Source: Apostichopus parvimensis
Lineage: Eukaryota; Echinodermata; Holothuroidea; Aspidochirotida; Stichopodidae
Direction of reading: 5' to 3'
Assembly (NCBI GenBank): GCA_000934455.1
Contig: KN884606.1
Coordinates: forward strand, 1-50,420
DNA: 50,420 nucleotides
The position numbers were made by a program, and so were the translations under genes. Every line of letters starts with the position of its first letter. The first letter of the stretch is position 1. Positions 27,701 to 39,700 of this stretch are shown piece by piece. A model generated the notes under the pieces. That model searched no databases. It worked only from the letters and a program-made list of their open reading frames with translations, and was not told where the DNA came from.

Positions 27701-30700
27701 TAATTCAGGGCTTTTTTTTACTTCGGGACTCTCTACTCTTATCTTTCTTCTTAAAATATTCTGTGAGCATAATCTTCTTTTGCTTTGCTTTGTCATACCT
27801 TCCTTTGCTCTTTTTCGTTCAAAAACCGCAAGCACTACTGTGTGAACGACTTCACACCTTTTCCATTCCACAAATGGGATTTACCTTTTAATTTGTAATA
27901 TTAATATTTACATCACATCAGTTGATGATAGTTTGAATAAACAAATACTAAAACTTTGAGAATCGTGGCAATTTAAAAGCTATGTACATGGAATTTTTTT
28001 ATTTTTTTTTGGGGGGGTGGAATAGGAAAAATATGTTGATATAAATTGATATAAAAGTGATTTGCAAACTTCTTGTCCTCTCGTTGTCGAGCAACTCACC
28101 AGGCAGTGGGTCCATGCAGATGTGTCCACATCCATTGGAGCAACATTTCTTAGCACCGTTGCAGTCTGAGTCACCTGAGCAATCTTCTGGGCAGATACCA
28201 AAGCCTTCTGGGGCAGGACAGTCTCCTTCTTTGACTGAGAAACAAACAAAATCATATACACGTCATGATAGAGAGCTGTAAGACAGCAAAAAGCAAAACT
28301 TCACTACTTCAATACCTAGCTGCAAGGAGTCACAACTTTAGTTCAAACCCAATATATTTCTTATTTCACCGGATACCTAATTTTGTGACTGAGCTTGTCA
28401 AAGTCAGAAAGCAACCACTCATCTTTTGTAAGGTCTTTGCGAGATCTTTATGTTGAATATTGACTGCACTGTGTTTGCCCTATCCACCCATCGTAACTTA
28501 CCCAAGGGAACAGATGGTATACAGACAAAACGACCGTTGGCTGAGCAACACTTTTCATCGGTGGAGCAGTCGCCATCATGGTTGCATTCTGGGATGCAGA
28601 TGAAACGTGGCTCGACGATGATGTCTGGGCACTGACCGTCGTGGATGACTGCACATAAAAAAAAACACCAAAATTTGACAGTAGTACTTGAAAAAAGTTT
28701 AAGGAAAGTCTTTTATGATGTCATTATGATGATTTTTATTTACGATGACACATAGAATTAATGATAGGTAGACGTCATATCTACTACACTACAACTTGAT
28801 CATCAAAATAGATCTTAGATTCAGAAATGAATTAGAATACCAAAGACGAGACTTGAAGCATTCACTTTGGTGGTTTAAATACCTCCCTTTCATATCACAC
28901 CAACCCATGCTAGGTCAGCTTCAACCATCCTTCTCAACCTCGGTCCCGCAAAACTTTACTGGGGGTCCCCGAGGGCAGAAGGGTCTGCAGGGGCTCCACT
29001 CAATGAAATTGGTTCAGGAGAAGCCTAACGGGGAGTTTCTCAGCCTAAGAAAACCAACATTTCTTTGGGTACCTCAACTTTAACCATGGTGGTATACCTG
29101 AGGTTATTTGTCATACCCCAGCTCTCATGTTTGGAGTCCTGTGAACATTCATTCGCTGTCCCTAGGGGTCTGTAAATACTGATCCTAGGCCCCAAGAACT
29201 CACCCTTCTGTGGTTCGCATTCACACATCTCACAGCCGTTGGCGTCCACCTTGAATCCGTAAGGACACCACATCATACACATGACATCGTCGCAGGGAAC
29301 GGGAACATCCTCGGCGGGCTTGCAGACGTGTCCGCAGCCGTTGGAACAACACTTCTCGTTGGTCAGACAGTCGCCGTCGTTGGTGCAGAGATCGCTGCAG
29401 ATTCCAAACACGCCCTCTTCAACTGCTGGACATGTGCCCTCGTGGATGACTAAGTAAAAGAGACATTTAAAAAACAGATAGCATTAGGCCAAGACAAAAA
29501 TAGAGAGACATAAATAAAAAGGGGAAGAGGAAATAAAACAAACAAAACTTGTGGACTGTGTTTTTTAAGGTTGCCCCAACTGGAGGGATGCTTAGCCCCT
29601 GAGTCAACTAGAGGGATGCTTAGCCCCCCTGAGCCAACTGGAGGTATGCATAGCCCCCCCCTGAGCCAACTGGAGAGGTGCATAGCCCCCCTGAGCCACT
29701 GGAGGGATGCTTAGCCCCCCTGAGCCAACTGGAGGGATGCATAACCCCCCTGAGCCAACTGGAGGGACACTTAGCCCCCCTGATCCAACTGGAGAGACAC
29801 TTATTCCCCCCCCACCCCCCGAGCCAACTGGAGGGATGCTTAGCCCCCTGAGCAAACCGGAAACACTGGCAATGTCAACCTTCATGAATAACATGACTAA
29901 TAGACTCTACCCCCAGATGGGAGGAAGGGGGATAAATCTCCACACTCACCTGGTGGGGAAGCACAGTCGCAGATCTCACAGCCACTGCTGTCTTTCTTGA
30001 AGCCAAAATCACAGAACATCATACACATGACATCAAAGCAGTGATCTAAGGTAAGAGAGGTCAACATTTACGTACATTAATGAGATTGAAATCGGCAACA
30101 AAATATTCTATAATTTTAGTAGGGGGTTAAATCATAATTTTGTGAAATCAAAATCACAGATTAAAATGTTGTCATTGTTGTTGGTAACCAGTCAAACCTC
30201 AAATATACGTAGTTGAAATTGTCTCTCCCAAGACACTTCAGTTCCCCACATCTATGTGTCCCTTGGTGGTCATTACAAGGCCCCACATCTATGTGTCCCT
30301 TGGCGGTCATTACAAGGCCCCACATCTATGTGTCCCTTGGTGGTCATTACAAGGCCCCACATCTATGTGTCCCTTGGCGATCATCCCAATTCCCCACATC
30401 TATGTGTTCCTTGGCGGTCGTCCCAAAGCCTCACATCTATGTGTTCCTTGGTGGTCATCCCAAAGCCACACATCTATGTGTCCCTTGGTGGTCATCTCAA
30501 AGCCCCACATCTATGTGACCCTTGGCGATCATCATAATTCCCCACATCTATATGTTCCTTGGTGGTCAACCCAAAGCCCCACATCTATGTGTCCCTCGGC
30601 GGTCATCCCAAAAGCCCCACATATAGGTGTCCCTTGGTGGACATCCCAAAGCCACACGTCTATGTGTCCCTTCGTGGTCATCCCAAAGCCCCACATCTAT

Positions 30701-33700
30701 GTGACCCTTGGCGGTCATCCCATAGCCCCACATCTATGTGTATCTTGGTGGTCATCCAAAAGGCAGCTGCCACAATCAAGTATGCACAAGTATATTTACA
30801 AGTTACATCGCAGGTCCCCATCTACTCGCCGGAATGAAGAGGAGGCGACCAAGATGAAGTGTCTCGTCCGAGGACACGACATAATGACCCAGCACGAACT
30901 CAAACATGCAAACCCTTTAGATCACAAGTTTATTGCCTTGATCACAACACTCACAGTTTCCCTTCTTTATTTTTAGTTTCTCCCATTCTCTCATGAATCT
31001 TCAAATTAATAACATCTATTTGGAAGTGAAGTAGAAACTTTAAATTACCTGGGGTCTCTTTGCAGGCACAGATTGGGCAGCCTGTGGTTTGATCGTTCTT
31101 GTATCCGTATGGACAGTACATCATACACATCACATCATCGCAAGGTCCTGCAAAAAATACAACATTTATCATGGAATCGGTTCAATCAACTTCTCTTAAA
31201 CTTTTTCTCTCCTGGGTTCCTTTCATTACATTGAATTACGATTTTGTCTTTCTTAGTCTCATTCATGTTGGATTTTTTTTTCTGTTATTACAGTTGAATT
31301 GAATTGAGTTGAATTGAATTGAGTTAATTGAATTGAATTGAGTTGAATTGAGTTGAATTGAATTGAGTTGAATTGAATTGAGTTGAATTGAATTGAGTTG
31401 AATTGATTTGAATTGAATTGAATTCATTCATTCATTCATTCATTTATTTGTTTTTTCACATAAATATTACAATGTGAAGGGAAGTCTTCTGAAAAGCCTA
31501 TACTGGCTTAACAAAGCAGAAGATTCCCAAGTTTTGAGAATTGAATTGAATCCCAAGAATTGAATTGAATTGAATTGAATTGAATTGAATTGAACTGAAC
31601 TGAACTGATTTTGTTTTGAACATTCTTACTTTCATTGCAGACGCAGGTGTCGCAGCCGTTGGAATCTTGCTTGAATCCGTACTGACAGAAGAGAGCGCAC
31701 ATTACTGGTGGGCATGTCGCTGAAAAGTAGAAAAATAAAGCAAAATGTTTTCATAAAAATTTAAGATACGGTCAAGCTAGAACACTAGATGAGTAACTAC
31801 CCCTACCCTAACTGGAGGTACTCATCAGAAAAATGCCCAACTGATATTAGCTTTGCTTCAGAGAACCAACATACAGAATTTTTGCAGCATTTCTTTATAA
31901 CATTTCAAAGTATCTGAGATACTTCCAGTAAAATCGGTCCACTATTGCTATGTTCTCTAAAACTATGTTCTTAAATCCTTCCATTTTTCGGTCCTCAAAA
32001 GTATGTTATTTTGCATCTCGCGTTATCTCTACCCTGTAGACGAACAGAATTAGAGATTTTTTTTGGACAAATCCTGCGTTCTGCACAAGATGCACAACAA
32101 CTTGGGGGCAAGAACGTTTTCTCAAGCATTTTGCTTTTTTCCAGATTTGTGCAAAAGATGCCCTTGTGAGGCAGAACCAACCATCTCGGTTCAAATTCTT
32201 CTTTTTAAGGGTTATGAATTTTAAGCGATGGATGTGTGCCTTACGTGTGATAACTTCGGCTGGCATACAGGTGTGGCCACAACCGTTGCTGCAACATTTC
32301 TCTTCAGCAGAACAGTCATTGTCATTAGAGCAAGATTCTACACAGGCACCGGATATACCCTCTGAAAGTTTACCAACCGGACACTGGCCTGGATGGACAG
32401 CTGCGGAATTAAAAAAAAGAGGAAAAAGAGGACAATAGAATCAAAGCATCCTGCATGGCGATGATGTCCGTTACTTCACCCATTAGTCGTAGAATAATCA
32501 AGAACATCGCATGAACATTTCTTTTCCTTGTAGCACTCTATAAATTCTGCGATGCTTTATTACATTCACCATTTTTAAATATTTTTTATAAATATTAAGA
32601 ATTGATAACACACTATTTCCAGAAAAGAATTCATTTCTGCCTGAATGAAGAAAATAGAGTAACAATTCTAGCCAAGAGCATGCAATATTGCTGTATACAT
32701 TTACCAGAATTAAAAACCACTTTATTGGTCAACTATTCCTTAAAGACTGAGTCAATGAATCAACCAAAAATACAATAGGAGTGTTATTCATGTATGCCAT
32801 GTCTCAGGAAAACTAAAAATACTTCATTTTAATGGGTGAGCAGGAGTGAACATTAACTAGGACTTTTCTGGCATATTTAAAGGTTAATGCTATTAAACCA
32901 TATATTTTACACAGCTGTATCTGTATTCCTTGCTTTAGCACTGCCATATCTGTATATATATACTGGGGGTGATTAGCAAAATTGTGATTTTGTTTTCACA
33001 GGGGTCATAGGGGATGGGTGGGGGGGAATAAAGTGAAGGAAAAAGAAAAAATGGACTAAAAGGGGATGGGCAAGGGGGAATAAAGTCAAAGAAAAAGTAG
33101 ACATGGACATTTGTAAAGTAAGCAGGGGTTTCTTTAATAACTTTCTGTATTTTTAGAAAGGTAAAAATCTTTTGATTCAAAAGATCAAATGCACTCCATA
33201 AAAGCCATTTCCTGACTACAAACTCACGTTCATAACATTGACAGATCTCGCAGTCGTTCTCATCGCGTTGGAATCCGAATGGACAGAACATTCTGCAGGT
33301 AAATTTTGGGCATGTCTCTGTTTTAAGATAAAATTGCAAAATAAAATGACTTTTAATGAATAAGTTATTTGGTAAAGTAGAGTAAAGCAGAAAAGAGTTG
33401 CATGGACAATGGAATAACGATGGGTAGGCATTGATATCTACCACCAGAGAAGGCAGAGGTTTGGGTCCTTCAGAGCATTCATCGTTTCAGACTAAATCAA
33501 CTGACTTTCTTATCTGAAATGGTCCAGTTCCAAATTGATAACAACATTTCCAGAAATCACTCGAAACAGAAAAATGTTCATTTAGATTCAATCTTAACAA
33601 AAAAATTTTTACAAATACATGGTTTTTTTTTGCTAGCACTTAACAGTCCAGTCCTGCTTTCCAATTTTTTTTAACACAAAAAAAATGTTGCATGCCCCTT

Positions 33701-36700
33701 ACCAAAATCACAGATCTGGCTTATATCTGGTTTAATCTGGCCATATCAAGCCTTTATATGGCCATATAAAGGCAGATCTAACTTGATATACAGTTATTCC
33801 AGATATACAGAGTATTACTACTCTATTACCTCCCCCCCCCCAAACCAAAACATCTACCAATCACATAACACAACACACAAATACTTTTATTCATTCAGTA
33901 ATAACACTATAAGTGTATTTTCAGGACCTAAACCTTAATTATGTCATTTATGCATCGGATAACCGTTCGTAGTGACTTTATTCTTTCCAGAGGGAACGAA
34001 AATAAGCAGATAGATAGAAGCAACCATTAAATTCGGGAATATTAGCGAAAGTTTGTCGTCGCAAGAGAATCATCTCTGAGGTGTTTACCTTTCTCTGAAG
34101 TGATACAGACATGTCCACATCCATTGGAGCAACATTTCTGGTCGGCTGCGCAGTGTTCGTCACCGCTGCAAGAGTCCACACAGATGCCCGAGACTCCATC
34201 CTCCAGCAGACCGACGGGACAAATTCCTTCATGAACTGCGAAAAAGGAGAGAGGTGGAATTCCTTCACTTACGGGGAAAAAAAACTTGTTCCTTTTTGGC
34301 AATGTATATGGTATGGTGGTACACTTTGGCCTATTTTTTTTCCTGCGGTTCACCTTGTCCAAATCTGGGTCAGTACTCTTTAGTAACCCATTGAATTTTT
34401 GTTATCTTTTTAAAAACATCAGGAATAATGATAAAAATAACAATCAGCAGCAGTTAATTTTACGACGCTTAAGCGACCACAAATGTGGGAGAAACACGCA
34501 AGGGCTTCTAGATTACTACTTACACGTCGGGTGGCTTAATTTCAATTCAACATTTTTAACTCAAATTTGGAATGTTTTCAATTTAGAAGTCATTTCAGAT
34601 GGGAAAACCGTAGAATCTCTTGGATGGAAACCCACCTTAATATATGACCCGGCCGGGTATCGAACCCAGAACCTCCCGATTGCTAAGCCTCATTGCTTCA
34701 AATGCCACCGCCATTATCCACTAGCTCGGCCACAGCACCGGTATAACATTTTTAATGCAAGGTTACCACCTCAAAGATGATTAATGGTTCCAGTTTTTAA
34801 TGAAGACATATCATAATACATAACTGTATGTAATGATTAAATACACAAATGCAATAAAACCACATATTAAATTGAGCAAAAAGGAAATAAGGCAAACAGG
34901 GAGGTGAGGGTAAGGGGGGCAGGGGGGGTGGTGGGAGAAGATGACAACATTCTTCCGATTAGTATTTTGAATATTAAGACCATGTGTTACATACACCAGA
35001 GTATTTCAAATTGTGAGTCCGATAAAGCCAAGTGCCCTCATTCAATCAATAAATGATGAAATGATATAAAATTGAAGAATTTAAAGTAAAAATTATAGCC
35101 TTAAAGGTCAAAGGTAGACCGACTTACCCTCTTCAACCGGTTCCAAGCAAACATGGCCGCATCCATTGCTGCAACACTTCTTGACGCCATCACAATCATG
35201 GTCCGAGGAGCATTCTTCACTGCAGATGCCGAAACCAGTTGGTACAGGGCAGGAGCCCTCCTTGTCTGGGGCTGTGAGACAAGCCGAAATCACAATGAGA
35301 AGGACCTTTTGACATTGCTGAGATCCCTACATACCATTGATGGATTCAGGATCTCCTATAAAGCCACCTAAAATGGTAGGTATCCCTGCTCCCCAACCCT
35401 ACCCTCCCCCAACCCCATATCTAAGTCAAAGTCAAAATAAAACCCCCAAAAATCTAAATTATCTAACGGAAAGGCTGGACAGTGAATTTCCATAAATAGC
35501 TACCACTTCACAGGGGTCCCTTTGGGATATGAGACAGCTACCTTAGTTTGTTGGCTTAATTCCCCTCTGTGGTTGTCAAAATAGTGCTACAACAGGTTTC
35601 ATTTTCTGGTCCCAAGCTCTCCATATTTTTTAAAAACATAAAAATATTCATAGCAAAGAGACAAAAAATTCTCCTTCTTCGTGGTGCGGTTCTCACAAGG
35701 TTATAACCTAGATCAGGGGTTCTCACCTAACCTACCAGACTAAAAAAAAAAAAAAATCATGCCAGATTTGAAATTTTTTCGTTGGCCAGATTGGGCCCTA
35801 CACGTCTACACGAGACACCCTGACCAAGATCACGAGTCTAGCAATGACTTACGAGGTATGACAGCGGCGAGACACACGTGTCCACATCCGTTGGAGCAAC
35901 ACTTCTCGTGGGTGCCACAGTCGCCATCGCTGGAGCACATCTCTGCGCAGATGCCGACCGCGTCCGAAGGCAGAGCTGGACACTGGCCCTCGTGGATGAC
36001 CGGTCTTGGAATACACTCGCAGATGTCGCAGCCGTTATCGTCCTGTTTGTAGCCGTTGGGACAGTACATCATACACATGACGTCCGCACATGGTTCTACT
36101 CCCCCCCGGGTATTGGAAGAAAGGCAAAATGCATATTGGTGACTTTTTTGTTTATTTTTAAAAATTTTCATCTATACTGAGATTTGAAAGAGTGAAACTA
36201 TACACACAAAAATGGTACGTGCCATAATTAACCATCGTAGAGTCAGGAGCAATCTCTAACACCAAAATTCAGAGCTATGAGGTGCTAGTCAAAATTTCCA
36301 TTTAGATGGTTTATGATGGGTTAGTAACTTAGTACAAGATAATGTATTTTCTTACTTTTGACAAACAGCCCTAAAAAGTTATAAATCAAAGTTTAGGTTA
36401 TCCCTATACTCAAGAGTAAATAATGTCTATGTATTTTGTTGCAGGATTGCGGCACAGGTCACCCACTTCAAAAAGACTGTGTGCTTACTTCATCAATTTA
36501 CAATCTGAAATGGCTCACCACATGTCCACATTGTTTCAAAAGAGATTGAATGTTTTAACATAGAAAGATCTGTATTACACTTTTAACCTCCAACATCACA
36601 TTGCAGGTTCTTCTCGTAAAGTTTGGACAAATAGGGAACGACGGTCCATAGTAAATCTTCCTGAATAATTCACTAATTGATTAAGCTTCCTTTACTAATT

Positions 36701-39700
36701 ACTAAATAATTATCCTACCTTTGTCTGGTATGGCTGGGATGCACTGATGACCGCATCCATTGCTGCAGCACTTTTCACTGTCGGCACAGCCGCCGTCATG
36801 GTTACACATCTCAGCACAGATACCCATGGTATCAGCAGGGACAGCAGGACAGGTTCCTGGGTGGATTTCTGCAGGAAGAAGCAATTTAACAACACATGGA
36901 CATATATGTGGCTGACTAATGTATGCAAAGACTAGCACAATAATTCACAGATTATACCTGTGTTCAATCAAGGCAGTTCTGTTTCTACTCCGTAGATCCA
37001 TGGTGTCATATACTGCTGGTGTGTTTCTAGCCTAGACAGTAGCTGGCTGCTACAGTAAAATGTGGTTAAGCCTTAATACCCTAATAATTGCTAGTGGTTC
37101 AACTTCTGTTCACAAAGCTTGCTGCAGCCCACAGCGTCCAGGAAGTTTATTCTGAATCGAAAATACATCACCACAATAGAAGAAAAAAGTAACTATTATA
37201 TATATATCAAGATTTAGGTAAAGCACCAACTCAAACATTAGCTGAGGTACCAAAAAAAAAAAAAATTTTAAATTAAATAAAAAAAATCACCATCTGACCT
37301 TTGCCTCTATCTCAATCAAACTTCTTAATCCTGTTAAAATAGTAGATCAGTCAGACTGACAGACAGACATATAAACAGACATCGATAATAAATTTCCCCG
37401 TCAGCCAAGTGAGTGTCTTCTGCATACCTGTCTGGTCGTTACATTCACAGATCTCACAGCCGTTGTCATCGAGCTTGAAGCCCCAAGGACATCCCATCCT
37501 GCATCGTACCGGTGGGCATTGGTTGCATACGCAGGTGTTGCAGCCGTTATCGTCCTTCTGGAATCCGTTCTCGCAGAACATGGCGCACATGACAGGTGGG
37601 CAGTCGTTACACTCACATAGCTCGCAACCGTCGGCATCGGTCTTGAATCCATACGGACAGAACATTCGGCACATTTGTGGGGAGCAAATGGCTGGAAATT
37701 TGGGAGTAAAAAAAAGATGACCAATATAATATTCATATCAAAGATTATGCCATGGATTGGTAATGAAAAATCATCAATTCAGATGAAATAGTGGTAACGA
37801 TACTATTTACAGTGACACATTTGTGGCATAAACTTATCCAAATATTAGACTAGGCTTGGCTTGGGGGGTGGGGGTTGGCAGCAAACAGCATTTTATTATT
37901 GGCTTCAACTGCAAGATGACAATCACAAGTCTCAATTTCATAATCAATTCAATCAGAAATAACTACCAGAAATGTCACATTTTAGGAATTCATTCAACTG
38001 CCCAAATCAAAAAATCATAACCATCTGTAAAAGATCTAAGTACTTAGAAAGATCAGATTGACAGAAATAATTAGAGAGATCAAGAACAAAAACTAACAAA
38101 CAAATGATGAAGAAATATGATTTACATAAAACTACAGAACGACTATAACAGGTCGTAGGTGTATGCGTTTTATCTGGGAAATTTACATGGTGGTGGGTTG
38201 CACACACACAAATGTCGCAACCGTTATTGTCAGCTTCCTTAGAGACTTAAAGAATTGTCAGATTCCTCAAAATTCTCTTACTCCAAATTGAGCCCATCCA
38301 ATATGGTGACTAAATATTCACGAATTAGGATATTTCATTGAGGAAAAACTTGTCCGGCAGTGACTCGATCTGGTAGGGTTAAATCTGTCATATATGTTTG
38401 CTTCACCATGACGGCTTTCTTTTGGATTCCATAAAGACTAAGCACAAATTCAAACTCTTTCATCGACAAGATGACTGGAGGGCAAACAGTCAAAATGATG
38501 GTAATTCTGTCTACTTCTTCCCATCCCTAACCAATTCCAACCGAATCAACGGATGTAACTTTCTGATTTTTAATTCTCCAAAGAGTCTCACGTTTGAAAT
38601 AAGAAATTATCTGTCTGTCAAGTTGGTTTCTTTTGTCATCTTTGTTTCAAAATTTTCCAAAAGGTTTCAACTTTAAACAAAACTCTTTGACCATTCCCCC
38701 CCCCCCTCTTCAAAAACAAGGGTCTCATACAAGAGACTGTTTTGTATTAAGGATTCGAAGCATGAAATACCACATCCCACATAGGTCACTGCCTTCCATA
38801 AATAAAATTTCTATGAGAATTAAAAGAGTACAAGATATAGGAGAGTTTAGTTACGTGGATCAGAGGGCATGCAAGCATGGCCACAGCCATTGCTGCAACA
38901 TTTCTCAGAGGTGGTGCAGTCGTTGTCATCCTGGCACATCTCGGAGCAGATACCATTAGAGTCCCCAACGGCTGGGCAAGTTCCGGTGTGGATTTCTGTT
39001 GGTTGCACAGAAAATAAAGTGATCGGGAATCACTAAAGTGATCGGGAATCACCTTCCAAGACAGTTGACATACGGACAGATTTTTCTCAATTCATCCTTT
39101 ACCACATGGCATTCATAAAATTAATAAATGATTTCCATTATTTCAGAATGAAAATGAAAAAAAAAAAAAAATTCTTGTCTAGAATTGGTTGTTAAAAAAA
39201 TTTCTAGAAAATTGTGCATATATATGTTTTTATGTCTTAGTCCATTCAGTGTATGTCGTTATTTTCCTTGGATGGTTCGAGGTGTTTGTATCAATCATCT
39301 GTACTTTGAATCCTTTAGTTTTTTTAATATTGAGAGGATTTATAGCTGTCTGATCACGAGAGAAAACTTGCCAAAACGGCTCACCACATTTCATACCTCA
39401 GGTTCACAAATAAAATATCGACAAGTCAGAAACTCACCGAGGCATTCACAGATATTGCAACCATTAGCATCTTTCCTGAAGCCATTCTCACAGTACATGG
39501 CGCACATGACTGGTGGACATGTGTTACAGACACAGATATCACAACCGTTGGAATCAGTCTGGAAGCCGTGTTCGCAGAACATTGTGCACATGACTGGGGC
39601 ACATGTAGCTGCAAGACATCAAAAAAGAAATCACATGTAACTTTTGATTTTTTGGTATCTTTTTTTATTTAAGAAAGATGATTCATGATGAAAATTTATC

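Noticed and set aside
28930-29035. Sequence resembling the end of a hAT element (ttctcaacctcggtccc)
   Set aside because: Only one side is suggestive; no boundaries could be set.
29604-29894. Repetitive open frame (PPVGSGGLS-type peptide)
   Set aside because: Product of the 28-bp minisatellite in an intron.
30254-30976. 240-codon open frame on the plus strand
   Set aside because: It is the 37-bp minisatellite read through; parallel frames encode the same repetitive peptide, and there is no domain or splice structure.
34286-34780. 164-codon open frame on the plus strand
   Set aside because: It runs antisense through the SINE at 34420-34742; no recognisable protein.
35706-35780. hAT-type terminus (caggggttctca)
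   Set aside because: No partner end or target duplication found nearby.
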